From the NCBI GenBank assembly GCA_031285685.1, contig JAITVS010000181.1, forward strand, positions 1-42,297: a stretch of DNA of 42,297 nt. The letters are read 5' to 3'. Positions 1 to 8,902 of the stretch are shown in pieces. The translations under genes and the position numbers were made by a program. Origin of the DNA: Tannerella sp. (GTDB taxonomy: Bacteria > Bacteroidota > Bacteroidia > Bacteroidales > Tannerellaceae). The notes under the pieces were generated by a model, which did no database searches, was not told the DNA's origin, and worked only from the letters and a program-made list of their open reading frames with translations. How positions within the stretch are numbered: position 1 is the stretch's first letter; every line of letters starts with the position of its first letter.

Positions 1-2
1 AC

Positions 3-116
3 AAATATTCAAAGAGCGATGAAGGTCAGGTCTACACCTGGGCTTCTGGTACATACGATGGGAAAAATCGCCATCGCATTCATTTATCTAATTTTTTAAA
101 TACTGATTCGCATTAA
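3..116 (+). CDS. C-terminal tail of an unrecognised protein (partial)
   Basis: The frame starting at base 3 is open from the window edge and ends at TAA 114-116, giving about 37 residues rich in aromatic and polar residues (it includes the stretch VYTWASGTYDGKNRHRIHL). The last 32 residues are encoded identically by the inverted copy at the far end of the window. A repeat ending at a stop codon fits the 3' end of a gene carried by a mobile element, such as a transposase, but no transposase signature is visible in this short tail and the family cannot be named. Confidence 0.4.
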   Translation, partial: KYSKSDEGQVYTWASGTYDGKNRHRIHLSNFLNTDSH

Positions 117-117
117 T
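18..117. repeat. Left copy of 100-bp terminal inverted repeat
   Basis: This segment is the exact reverse complement of 42198-42297, with no mismatch over 100 bases. Identity stops just after an in-frame TAA (114-116), where the two flanks diverge completely. It starts 17 bases inside the window edge, so it is not simply a blunt end overlap. It is most simply the inner end of a multicopy element whose remainder lies outside the window. The element family is not recognised. Confidence 0.9.
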
Positions 118-410
118 TAGATATTAACGTTATCATTCTTGCAGCCAGAACCATTGATTTGAATCAGAAGAAAGGCATAGATTGGGAAGATCCTATGCAA
201 ATAATTGCTTTATCGACAGATGGAAAAGAAAAAACTCAATTGACAGAAGATCGTTTTTTTGTACGGACCTGGACAATAAACAAAAAGACCGGAAGCATTG
301 TCATTTCAGGCTATTATGACACAAACAGTAATGGAAAATACGACAAAACCGATAAGAACATGATATTAATTTATGATTTAAAAACTTTAAAACTAATCAC
401 GAAAATATAA
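117..410 (+). pseudogene. 5'-truncated beta-propeller-like protein, C-terminal part
   Basis: The reading frame is open from the exact border of the inverted repeat (117) to a TAA at 408-410, about 97 codons. The first in-frame alternative start is a TTG at 159 and there is no upstream ATG. The pattern of a repeat ending in RTIDLN, then a WEDP turn, 'LSTDGK' and a D-x-N-x-N-G-K-Y-D calcium-like loop (DTNSNGKYDKTD) resembles the last blades of TolB/PD40-type WD40-like propellers. The 5' part was apparently lost where the repeat begins, which is what an insertion into the gene would produce. The assignment is by appearance only. Confidence 0.45.
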
Positions 411-420
411 AACTAAATGA

Positions 421-457
421 ATGGCCTGAGGTTGAATATTTACTAACCTCAGGCTAT
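421..457. terminator. Hairpin downstream of the truncated gene
   Basis: Bases 424-433 and 445-454 form a perfect 10-bp stem (GCCTGAGGTT with AACCTCAGGC) around an 11-nt loop, extendable by three weaker pairs. It lies 14 bases after the stop of the truncated gene and 41 bases beyond the stop of the convergent permease gene. There is no good T-run, so it may be a weak or bidirectional terminator. Its right arm recurs at 3007-3023. Confidence 0.4.
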
Positions 458-497
458 TTGAGAAAAATAAAATGTATCATCCATCATGAAACCGGAA

Positions 498-2852
498 CTA
501 ATCCGTTTTTATCGAATCCACCGGATTGGCATTGGCTGCCCGATAGTTTTGAAACGTAACGGTTAGTATCGTAATGACAGAGACTATTACGAAAGAGAGA
601 AGAAATACCCACCAATAAACAGGTGTTTTGTAGGCGAAGTTTTCCAGCCAGCGAACGATTGCATAGTAAGCAACCGGAGCAGCTAACACGAAACAAATAC
701 CAAGAATACGAATATAGGTCTTATTAAACATTACAAGTATTTGTGAAACGGTAGAACCCAGCACCTTTCGTATACCGATCTCTTTCCTTCGATATTCACT
801 GTCGAATACAACCAAACCAAAGACTCCTACAATGGAAATAAATATGGCAACCAGACTGAATAAGGTGATAAGAGAAGTCAGGTTTCTATCCTTTTCATAC
901 GCGACATGTAAGACTTCGTCATAAAACCGTACCTGATACGGATAGGTAGAATCAAAACCTGCCAATGTTTTCTTTACAAAATTCATCGCGGCATGCATAT
1001 TTGTTCCTCCGCTTACTTTAATATAAGCGTATTGCGGTATCAGACCATCCCCCTCCACATAAAAAGCCATCGGTTCTACTTCTACATGGAACGTTGCAAA
1101 CTTAATGTCAGGAATAAAGCCAACAATCTCCATACTGTCTACTCTATCATTCAGTTGCAGATTGTACTGTCGACGAGCTTTTTCGTTAAATATCAAAGCA
1201 CCATGCCTGGTTCGCAGATCTTCTTCCCTGAAATCTCTTCCTTCCGTAACCGAAATACCCATCGCTTTCAGGAACGTATAACTTACCGGAAGGGGATCAA
1301 ATTTAATACTACCGCCTTTATAATGACGTTCCCATCCCCCGAACTGTTGCATACTGCCAAGCAAAGCTTCTCCATACGTGACATCTGCTATACCGGGGAA
1401 TGTTTTTAATTGGTCTGTAAACGCATCGAGGCTTTTATTAACATTTCGATTCAGATCAGTGATTATCAGCAGGTCTTTATCATATCCTAACGGAGCATTT
1501 TGTATATAACGGTTCTGTAAGTACATAAACGAAGCTCCGATAATCAGGGCAAACGAAGCTACATATTGCACGCTAATCAGAATATTTCTCAACTGTCTGC
1601 CTTTCGGAGACAAACCAAAACTCCCTTTCAGAGTCAATGCCGGCGGGAAAGATGTCATATAATAAGACGGATACAGTCCTGCCAGGACACCTGTAAGTAA
1701 AGCTATGATACCGGTACCTGTTACAATTCCGGGATAATGCGCCAGTATCGGTTTCGCACTAAGCAGAGAACTTATAAACGTATAGTTGGCAAGGTAGACA
1801 AACAAAAGTGCCATACCATACGCTACTATAGCAATACTCGCCGCCTCCATGATCAATGTCAAACGTATCTTACTCTGTTCTCCGCCCAATACTTTCTGCG
1901 TATTGATACTTTTTATACGCATCGGAGTAAGTGCCGTACTGAAATTAGTATAATTTATAGCTGCAATCACCATAATAACCAGCGCTATAGCCAATAAAAC
2001 AAGCAATGTTTGCCGGCTGGTTTTAGGTGTAAGGTCGTAAATCACATCTTTAGAAAAATGAATATCCGCAAGAGGCGTTAAACGATAATCTATACTACCT
2101 ACCCAAGCATTATCCCCCAAAGTGGAAAAATTAAAATTCTTTTTAAAGTCAGCTATTAAATGAGCGCTATTTGCCGGATTATCAACTTTAATATAGAGTT
2201 CATACTTTTCGGATCCCCAGTGACCTTTGTTTTCATCTTTGGGTATAGGGATATAAATGCCGTTTAGAAGAACAGTATTTCCCGGAAAATCTTTATATAC
2301 GCCTCCAATGGTATAATTCTTTTCAATCACATCGAACATTTCCATTGTTACACTCATTACTTTCCCTACAGCCGATTCCTTGCCGAATAGCTTTCGGGCA
2401 ATACTTTCGGACAACAATACATTTTCCGGTTGCTCCAAAGCCTTCTCCGATCCTTCGATCATCTCAAAGTCAAAAATCTCAGTAATAGATGGTTCCACCC
2501 GAACGAATTTTTCTTTATAGCTGTTACGTACTCCATCTTCTTCCATTGTAAAAAGAAGTGGCGGCATATAAGAAATATATAGTGCTCCGGCCTGGATATG
2601 TGGTGAGGAAGCCTTAATAATATCAGCTATCGGACGCGAAAGAACAGCTTGAGGGGTTGCATCCTTAATAGCATCCACACGGTAGATTCGCTCATGGTCT
2701 TTATGGAAGCGATCAAAATTCCAATCATAATCCAACTGCATCATAATCACCATAAAGGCAGCGAAAGCAACCGAAAGGCCTAATACATTCAATCCGGTTG
2801 CCATCTTAAACCGCCTTAACACACTGAGAAAGTTGCGAAGTATTGTTTTCAT
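498..2852 (-). CDS. MacB/FtsX-type ABC transporter permease
   Basis: 784 residues, the usual length for the Bacteroidetes double-FtsX permease family. An N-terminal membrane helix (about 17-40) is followed by a MacB-type periplasmic core (about 45-270), a first FtsX block with helices near 283-305, 333-357 and 378-398, another helix near 425-447, a second periplasmic region, and a final FtsX block near 665-770 with the family-typical 'EIGIRKVLGST' cytoplasmic loop. Such proteins act in the inner membrane as the permease half of export or envelope-remodelling transporters; substrates are mostly unknown. No ATPase gene lies next to it, so it must use one encoded elsewhere or is an orphan. It is flanked by 17-bp direct repeats (445-461 and 3007-3023). 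Confidence 0.85.
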   Translation of the reverse strand: MKTILRNFLSVLRRFKMATGLNVLGLSVAFAAFMVIMMQLDYDWNFDRFHKDHERIYRVDAIKDATPQAVLSRPIADIIKASSPHIQAGALYISYMPPLLFTMEEDGVRNSYKEKFVRVEPSITEIFDFEMIEGSEKALEQPENVLLSESIARKLFGKESAVGKVMSVTMEMFDVIEKNYTIGGVYKDFPGNTVLLNGIYIPIPKDENKGHWGSEKYELYIKVDNPANSAHLIADFKKNFNFSTLGDNAWVGSIDYRLTPLADIHFSKDVIYDLTPKTSRQTLLVLLAIALVIMVIAAINYTNFSTALTPMRIKSINTQKVLGGEQSKIRLTLIMEAASIAIVAYGMALLFVYLANYTFISSLLSAKPILAHYPGIVTGTGIIALLTGVLAGLYPSYYMTSFPPALTLKGSFGLSPKGRQLRNILISVQYVASFALIIGASFMYLQNRYIQNAPLGYDKDLLIITDLNRNVNKSLDAFTDQLKTFPGIADVTYGEALLGSMQQFGGWERHYKGGSIKFDPLPVSYTFLKAMGISVTEGRDFREEDLRTRHGALIFNEKARRQYNLQLNDRVDSMEIVGFIPDIKFATFHVEVEPMAFYVEGDGLIPQYAYIKVSGGTNMHAAMNFVKKTLAGFDSTYPYQVRFYDEVLHVAYEKDRNLTSLITLFSLVAIFISIVGVFGLVVFDSEYRRKEIGIRKVLGSTVSQILVMFNKTYIRILGICFVLAAPVAYYAIVRWLENFAYKTPVYWWVFLLSFVIVSVITILTVTFQNYRAANANPVDSIKTD

Positions 2853-3006
2853 ATTATTCTATTTCTTTATACTAAAGAAAAACAAAAAACATACCAAACT
2901 CGTAAGGAATTGACCTACAATAAAATACACTCTTTCACTAATATTTATATGTCAAATACTTTTACATGTTTGTCAATTTTTTTGACATATGGATTGAAGA
3001 CTTATC

Positions 3007-3023
3007 AACCTCAGGCTATTTGA
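3007..3023. repeat. 17-bp direct repeat partner of 445-461
   Basis: The 17 bases AACCTCAGGCTATTTGA occur identically at 445-461 and 3007-3023, bracketing the permease gene. At the left site the repeat contributes one arm of a hairpin; here no complementary arm is nearby. It may be a scar of a duplication, or the edge of a transferred segment carrying the permease. Confidence 0.55.
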
Positions 3024-3048
3024 AACACCAGAAAGAAAATCATATTGG

Positions 3049-3600
3049 CTATTTTCGCTTGAATTTGTTCAGCCGAAAGCCGATACTGACATAAGGAACG
3101 GCAAAATCGACTGAGGATTTTTCGTCCGTGAACATTTGTTTCACACCAAGGCCGGCAATTGCATTGACCCTGTCGGTTGTTTTTCCTAAATAAAATTTAC
3201 AGCCGGCATCGTAATAGAAAAAATTCCATTTATCATCGTCGCCGGATAATGTATTTCCGATTTCGCCGGAAAGTTGCAATTTGTATGACGGCTTCACGAC
3301 AATATTGTATCCGGCGCCTACGCCGATTGTTCCTGTTGTTTCGTAAGATTTAACACCGGATTTATCGTTTTTAAAAAGCCCGGTTGAAAGTGTTAGCGGA
3401 ATTTTGGCAGTAAAACGTTTAGAGAAGTCATAACCGAAAGAGACTGCAAAATCCCTTGTTACAAGCTCATCGTCCGAATCGTTCAAGGACATCAGTCCAA
3501 TGGCGCTGCCTATCTCAACGTAATATTTATCAGCTTCTTGAGCTGACATGACTGATGTTGCGACACATAAAAGACAAATCAATAATTGAATCGTTCTCAT
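3049..3600 (-). CDS. Small outer-membrane beta-barrel protein
   Basis: 183 residues. A clear signal peptide (about residues 1-20, ending near VMSAQ) precedes alternating amphipathic strands such as KLQLSGEIGNTL and VNAIAGLGVKQMF, and the chain ends in a strand with aromatic and basic residues (YVSIGFRLNKFKRK). This is the look of a small porin-like or OmpA/OmpW-like eight-stranded barrel, but no specific family is recognised. It is encoded alone between the permease and the larger outer-membrane gene, on the same strand, with about 110 bases upstream. Function is unknown. Confidence 0.7.
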   Translation of the reverse strand: MRTIQLLICLLCVATSVMSAQEADKYYVEIGSAIGLMSLNDSDDELVTRDFAVSFGYDFSKRFTAKIPLTLSTGLFKNDKSGVKSYETTGTIGVGAGYNIVVKPSYKLQLSGEIGNTLSGDDDKWNFFYYDAGCKFYLGKTTDRVNAIAGLGVKQMFTDEKSSVDFAVPYVSIGFRLNKFKRK

Positions 3601-3710
3601 TTTTGAATAAGTTTAATTTGTTTGACATATTATATCGGTTCACATAAAAACAAGAGCTATCTTCTACACAAAAAAGATATGTGCAGATTCGTAATGGTTT
3701 TATAAAAATA

Positions 3711-6119
3711 TTAAAACTCTATCGTCCTATTTTCGCGCTCATTCTTTCGAATAGAAGAACGTCGCTCTAACGGCTTAATACCACCCCCGTCAAAGCGGAA
3801 GCTTGCTTTCAGTAACAACAGGTTTTCGTACGATTTCAGATGAAGGTTTGTTTTTTCCTCATAGGAAGGAACATCTAATTCTTTCGACTGGTTAGGCCTG
3901 ACACCTAACGAAATAGGCGGTATATAGGAACATGATACGGACAATTGCCTATTCAGGAACTCTTTGTTTGCCGTAATCAACCAATTATCCAGATCAACCG
4001 TTTGATACCCCTGGCTAAGCGCCTGCTTTTTCATATTCCGGTGATATCCTAACCCGATCCCTAAAGATTCATCGGGATGATAATAATTGAGTTCCGAATC
4101 AATCAGCCAGCCGCTTGGTCTGCCTCGGGTTTCCGACTTGAGGACTTCTCCCAGATAATACGTAATCATACTCCTGAAATAAAGATATTCTCCGACAGGC
4201 TGCTCATAAGCCGCTTGTATACTATACTCTCTTGCATCTACCGGATTGAAAGTCCGAAACCATCTATTCGATATTTCGACATATTCTTCACTGATTTTAT
4301 CATGAATAAAACTAAACATGGACGTGAGCGATAGCCTGTCCCGAAAAGAAATGCGGGCTGACAGGGTATGACTGACCGCCGGATTTAACCTTGGATTTCC
4401 CATTTGCATTAAAAGCGTATCAATCACCAGATTTATCGGACTAAGCTGATATAGTAAGGGATAATATTGGTTCACCGAATAGCTTGTATTTATATTGATC
4501 GCCTCATTCACTTTAATATTCGCCTGCACATAGGGCAAAACCCTGACATGGCTTTGTTTTATGCTCCTGTCGTACGATTTTACGTGTTCGACAGCCATTC
4601 CAAATTTAGTGTGTACTTTAGGATACGGATTATACAACAGATAAGCGAACGCTTTATTCCGATACTCCCGGTAATCCAACAACCCTCTGCCATAACTACT
4701 TGTCGAAGCATATTTCCTCAATGTATTGGAATAACCCAAATTTACAGATACTTTGGGAGAGAACATGTATTGCCCTTCGATATTGAACAATGTATGATGC
4801 TTATACTCGTTAAACCCGACCTCGTGTTTCTGCCAATCATTTTGCCTGTACCCGTTCAGAATATCGTTTAAATAATAGTTGTATGAAAAATCACTATATA
4901 GCCGGAACCGGTCGTTTATCTGTCCCTGATAAAACAGCATTCCTACAAAAGAATGATCGGTCATTACATTCTCCGTCACGCCTTTAAAAGCGTGTTGCCA
5001 TTTATTATTTATATTTTCGGGACGCATTGTGTAAGACTGTACTTCACATGTTCTACCCATCATATATTCTATCAGAAGACCGATTGTATGCCCGGTAGCC
5101 AACTGATAATTCAAACCACTTGTAAACATATTGTTATCAAGGTTATATAAATTATTCGGATGATCCCGGGATACCTCATCGGATTCATATCTGATTCCGT
5201 TATATTTCATTTCTTTGAATACAGGCAGATTTCGTCTTTGCCCGTCATAAGAATAAGTGGAATAAAAATTGAACTTATCTCCGGTATAGGATAATTTCAT
5301 CACAGGCTTTTCCATGAGTAACCCATCTTTCCCGTTCGTTCCACTCATATTGAATGCCGAAAAACCGGAAGCATAAATATCATATCCCCGAAAATCTTTC
5401 TTAAGAATGACATTAATGATTGCAGCATAGCCTTCGGAGACAAAACGACCGGATGATTCGTGAATCACTTCAACAAAAGACACCCTGTGGGGCGACAGAT
5501 TTTTTATATAGTCTGCCGATTGTTGTATTCCATCTACCAGCAATAGGACTTCTTTGTGGTGGCCAACTTTGATGCAATTCGAAACTCTATCAAAAGATAT
5601 CCCGGGAATTTTACCCAATAACTCTTCTACATTCGCCGTGCCGGCAGCCATACCGGAAGTGATACGATAACCGATGCGATCCGTTTTATGGTGAACATTA
5701 CCCGCCGTAACCTCTATCTCGTTCAATGCTACAGTCGTATAACACAGCGGCTCTTTTGTTTCGTCATTGGAAACAATTCCGGTAAAAATGAATTGCTTTT
5801 CATCTTCAACATTGCTTTTACTCATCGCATCTCCCTCCGGGATAATGATGTATACATGATTCTTTTTCTCTATTTTAAACGGCTTATTGCTCAACAGATA
5901 AAAAAGAGCGTCTTCAGGCGTTTTAAATGTTTTCGAGACAGAAATGTAGTAGGCGGACAAAGCCTGATCATCAAACGATATTTCCAAGCCAAGCATATTA
6001 AGTACAGCATTCAGAGGCTTATCCACAATGTTCAGTTGCACTTCCTGCGAAAAGGCGAAAAATGCGCTTTGCAACAATGCCCACAGAATGATTAAAAACC
6101 GCTTCATCAAAGTTTTCAT
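3711..6119 (-). CDS. STN/plug/barrel outer-membrane protein with shortened regulatory domain
   Basis: 802 residues from the ATG at 6117-6119, chosen because it starts a good signal peptide (MKTLMKRFLIILWALLQSAF...); an in-frame ATG six codons upstream gives a poorer one. Residues about 25-95 form an STN (secretin/TonB short N-terminal) domain. Residues about 132-250 resemble a TonB-receptor plug ('LNEIEVTAG', then 'VEELLGKIPGISFD', then 'VLLLVDGIQQ'), and the rest is a large barrel of the 'outer membrane beta-barrel family' type. The carboxypeptidase-like regulatory domain that normally sits between STN and plug is reduced to about 20 residues (111-131) and runs straight into the plug linker, suggesting an in-frame internal deletion. 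There is no clear C-terminal beta-signal of a transporter, and no SusD partner is nearby. Confidence 0.75.
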   Translation of the reverse strand: MKTLMKRFLIILWALLQSAFFAFSQEVQLNIVDKPLNAVLNMLGLEISFDDQALSAYYISVSKTFKTPEDALFYLLSNKPFKIEKKNHVYIIIPEGDAMSKSNVEDEKQFIFTGIVSNDETKEPLCYTTVALNEIEVTAGNVHHKTDRIGYRITSGMAAGTANVEELLGKIPGISFDRVSNCIKVGHHKEVLLLVDGIQQSADYIKNLSPHRVSFVEVIHESSGRFVSEGYAAIINVILKKDFRGYDIYASGFSAFNMSGTNGKDGLLMEKPVMKLSYTGDKFNFYSTYSYDGQRRNLPVFKEMKYNGIRYESDEVSRDHPNNLYNLDNNMFTSGLNYQLATGHTIGLLIEYMMGRTCEVQSYTMRPENINNKWQHAFKGVTENVMTDHSFVGMLFYQGQINDRFRLYSDFSYNYYLNDILNGYRQNDWQKHEVGFNEYKHHTLFNIEGQYMFSPKVSVNLGYSNTLRKYASTSSYGRGLLDYREYRNKAFAYLLYNPYPKVHTKFGMAVEHVKSYDRSIKQSHVRVLPYVQANIKVNEAININTSYSVNQYYPLLYQLSPINLVIDTLLMQMGNPRLNPAVSHTLSARISFRDRLSLTSMFSFIHDKISEEYVEISNRWFRTFNPVDAREYSIQAAYEQPVGEYLYFRSMITYYLGEVLKSETRGRPSGWLIDSELNYYHPDESLGIGLGYHRNMKKQALSQGYQTVDLDNWLITANKEFLNRQLSVSCSYIPPISLGVRPNQSKELDVPSYEEKTNLHLKSYENLLLLKASFRFDGGGIKPLERRSSIRKNERENRTIEF

Positions 6120-6197
6120 ACGATCATTATCCAGCATCCGTTGAATTGTTTTTTGTTATATACCGCACAAGGCACAAAATACCCTACCGCGATATGA

Positions 6198-6205
6198 CAA
6201 ATATA
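6198..6205 (-). promoter_or_regulatory. Possible -7 box for the 802-residue outer-membrane gene
   Basis: Read on the minus strand this is TATATTTG, matching the Bacteroidetes -7 consensus TAnnTTTG. No good -33 TTTG lies 19-21 bases upstream. It would give a leader of roughly 70 bases before the ATG at 6119. Confidence 0.3.
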
Positions 6206-6218
6206 GCAGTATTTTTAA

Positions 6219-6428
6219 TCAAGATGACCTATTTACATACGATACCTCTCTACAAACATTATTCAATGGGGGTCTCCCCACTATGAACTTAATACACCCG
6301 TTAAAAGATAACCGAATCCCCAAAGCGACCTGATCAGACAATCCGATATCATATCCGGCATCCCATACAACACCAGTTGTCCACCTTTGATCATTGCCCT
6401 GATGTTCCACCGAAAATAACACAAACAT
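6219..6428 (-). pseudogene. Decayed fragment of an outer-membrane barrel protein
   Basis: An open frame of 69 codons contains the stretch WTTGVVWDAGYDIGLSDQVA followed by LGIRLSF, which looks like two adjacent strands of a Bacteroidales outer-membrane barrel. It lacks any signal peptide or full barrel, and after about residue 50 the sequence turns into unstructured, cysteine- and proline-containing residues. It overlaps the end of the upstream lipoprotein frame by 38 bases in another frame. A remnant left by deletion or insertion is more likely than an expressed protein. Confidence 0.35.
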
Positions 6429-6909
6429 TGTCCGGAATTTTATTCACTAATATTCCTGAATAGTAATTATAAAGTTTAAAATCTTCAAGATTAGAATCCT
6501 CAGAACTTCCGTATATTAAGGACTGTGAATACATATAGTCACATGAATAATGACTTTCACTATCTAAACGAAAATAGGTATGTTGTATAGAAAAATCATG
6601 TTTATAAGCAATATTAAATCCTAATAACAGTGTATTCTTCTCATAATTAATATGCTGTAACTCTTCAGGAATTTCAAACTCCCAGATTTCAAATAAATTC
6701 AAAAGGCTTTCTTGCGAATTAATAATATTAACCTTCTGAAATGTAGCCTGTTGCTCTTCGGACTTCGGCATACGTTCAAAAACATAAACGGGATACTCCG
6801 TTTTAATCGGCAATTCCTTCCTGTCGGAATACTCATTTTCCGAATTACATGCGTTAAAAGTAACTGCTGCTAAAAAATAAAAACAGATAAATTTAATATA
6901 TCTCATCAT
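6391..6909 (-). CDS. Putative lipoprotein of unknown function
   Basis: 172 residues, with a lipoprotein-type signal peptide: a hydrophobic stretch, then VTFNAC with the lipidation cysteine at 21, then a polar linker. It should therefore sit on the outer membrane or the periplasmic face. The mature part has alternating strands (TLLLGFNIAYKHDFSIQHTY) and no recognised family. Its last six residues (GGTSGQ) are encoded over the start of the barrel remnant at 6219-6428, so its original C-terminus may have been replaced at a deletion junction. The segment is noticeably A+T-rich compared with its neighbours. Confidence 0.55.
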   Translation of the reverse strand: MMRYIKFICFYFLAAVTFNACNSENEYSDRKELPIKTEYPVYVFERMPKSEEQQATFQKVNIINSQESLLNLFEIWEFEIPEELQHINYEKNTLLLGFNIAYKHDFSIQHTYFRLDSESHYSCDYMYSQSLIYGSSEDSNLEDFKLYNYYSGILVNKIPDNVCVIFGGTSGQ

Positions 6910-6982
6910 AGGATAATCATTTGATAGAATAACGGGAAATATCTTTCTTTAGTATTCATATCAAATAATCCGGCTATACAAG

Positions 6983-8884
6983 CTATTTTTTCGCCACTTT
7001 CACGGATCGGTTACCGGCTCTTATTATATACACTCCTTTTTCATATTCGGAAAAAGAAATCTGTATTTCCGGGTCTTTTGCTACAGTATGATATATCAGG
7101 GATCCGGTTATCGTAAAAACCTGAACCGCTTCACCGGCAACGATTCCAGATAAATATAAAACATCGGTTACTGGATTCGGATAAACGGAGAACGTTTCAT
7201 TTTCAATGTTCTCGTTTACAGTTATATCTTCTGCATGAACTTTAATAAAAACCGGGCTTCCGGTCAGTGTGATTTGATTGCCGGTAAGCGATTGGTTTGT
7301 TCTGTCCCATTGGACATATTCTATCGACTGAACATCCATCGACTCCGGAAATGTGTACTCCACACTGACAGACTCATCCAGGTCTTTCAATGTTTTTGCC
7401 CACAAAACATACAGAAAATCATTCTTTTCAGGCGAATAGAAAGCGCCTCCGTTCAATGTCGACGGTAAACCTAATGCCTGCGTTTTCGCAGCGTCATATT
7501 TCCGTTCCGAGATCATTCTCACCATTGTATTCCAGGCTTTACCGGATTCTTTCAGTGTAATTCCCACACCACCGTATTTATCCGGCAGATATTTAAAGAA
7601 GCCCATATAATCATATTCTCCTCCCTGATTATCAGAATCCTGATAATTATCATACGGACAATAAATATAAATTGCGTCGATATTGTTCATCTGGCAAGCA
7701 ACAGCTACTTTCGTAACATAATTACGCTGTGCTTCGTCCGAGCCTATATACCATTTTTTGCCCCCATGACCGACGTCATTTCCTTTCACGCGCTCACTCG
7801 GAATATTGGTTTCCGAAAGGATGTATCCTTTTGCCGGATAAGTTGTTCCGTTGTAACCATGTTTTTGTAAAACACCTTCCAGTTTTGTTTTATGGTCCAT
7901 TGCTGCCTCCAATGCTTTATCCGTATGGCGGAAATAGGTAAATCCGTCAGGATGATCCGCATCATATCCATGCCATTGACGCGTATAGTACATCGGATAA
8001 ATATGGTAACTCACATAATCGAACCATGCACCGCCTTTCAGGTCATGTGTTTCTCCTTCGACAATTTCGCCGTAAGGATCCTCATCCGTATTACGTAGTA
8101 TTGCATCCAGAAAGCTTGCATAACCGATCCCGCCTGTACATACAATCGCATCCGGATCAACCGATTTGATCACTTCATAAGAGATGCGAAGCAAACGATT
8201 ATAATGCTGGACCGGCGATCGTAAATTATGTAATTCACACGGATCCGGATTGGCATCCCACCAATTCCCGGTCTGGCCGGATGTTTTATCCCCGTTTCCC
8301 TTACTGGTATAATCCGGTTCATTCCAAACTTCCCAGAAACGGGTATATTGCTTAAAATTAGTCACAACATCAAAAACGTATTGTGCATAATAATTTTCCG
8401 GATTGACTTTCTTCTGTCCGTTTTCCATAATCCAGATCGGTTTATACAAATTCCGAAATGAAGCCGGAAGATCATAAGTCAGCGCCGCTTCTGCCGCTGT
8501 CAGCGGACAGGGACGGTTCCAATAATCTTTCCTTGGCCCGGATAAGAAGATTGTATTCACTTTTGCCCCGATACTTTGATAATAATCAAACGTCGGCTTG
8601 CGAAAATCGATTCCATATTGCGCGACAAAACGCTCATATAGTGCCGGACGAAGGCTGTTTACCGCAGCGCTTCCGTAAATACAGTTCGTATCACACAGAA
8701 TTTCCGCCAACTGTTCATCACTCCAACCGTTTCCGCGCCATGCCATATTGGAACCATACAAGAAATAGCCGTCATACTCCGTAACTTTATCATTGGCTGT
8801 ATGATCAACCGGCGCCGGCGCATAGATATTATGTGCCGACAGAAAAACCGCCAGCACAAAAAGTTTGATAAGATTCGTATTCAT
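6983..8884 (-). CDS. Secreted clan GH-A glycoside hydrolase with T9SS sorting tail
   Basis: 633 residues. A signal peptide (about 1-21) precedes a TIM-barrel glycosidase. WEVWNEPDY at 184-192 carries the likely acid/base Glu189 after a beta-4-type strand, and YILSETN at 354-360 supplies the likely nucleophile Glu358, the spacing expected of clan GH-A retaining enzymes. Exact family is uncertain (GH39-, GH5- or GH30-like). Residues about 560-633 form a Por-type sorting domain: 'FSVYPNPVTDVLYLSG', then the strand-rich 'GVYIIRAGNRSVKVAKK' end. Known T9SS substrates are exported across the outer membrane and usually surface-attached. The gene starts 18 bases after the argS stop on the same strand and may be co-transcribed with it, an odd pairing. 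Substrate is unknown. Confidence 0.8.
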   Translation of the reverse strand: MNTNLIKLFVLAVFLSAHNIYAPAPVDHTANDKVTEYDGYFLYGSNMAWRGNGWSDEQLAEILCDTNCIYGSAAVNSLRPALYERFVAQYGIDFRKPTFDYYQSIGAKVNTIFLSGPRKDYWNRPCPLTAAEAALTYDLPASFRNLYKPIWIMENGQKKVNPENYYAQYVFDVVTNFKQYTRFWEVWNEPDYTSKGNGDKTSGQTGNWWDANPDPCELHNLRSPVQHYNRLLRISYEVIKSVDPDAIVCTGGIGYASFLDAILRNTDEDPYGEIVEGETHDLKGGAWFDYVSYHIYPMYYTRQWHGYDADHPDGFTYFRHTDKALEAAMDHKTKLEGVLQKHGYNGTTYPAKGYILSETNIPSERVKGNDVGHGGKKWYIGSDEAQRNYVTKVAVACQMNNIDAIYIYCPYDNYQDSDNQGGEYDYMGFFKYLPDKYGGVGITLKESGKAWNTMVRMISERKYDAAKTQALGLPSTLNGGAFYSPEKNDFLYVLWAKTLKDLDESVSVEYTFPESMDVQSIEYVQWDRTNQSLTGNQITLTGSPVFIKVHAEDITVNENIENETFSVYPNPVTDVLYLSGIVAGEAVQVFTITGSLIYHTVAKDPEIQISFSEYEKGVYIIRAGNRSVKVAKK

Positions 8885-8902
8885 TTGATTTTTTTATTCG
8901 GT

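Noticed and set aside
4467..4871. 134-codon plus-strand open frame
   Set aside because: Lies antisense to the conserved barrel of the outer-membrane protein and has no coding character of its own.
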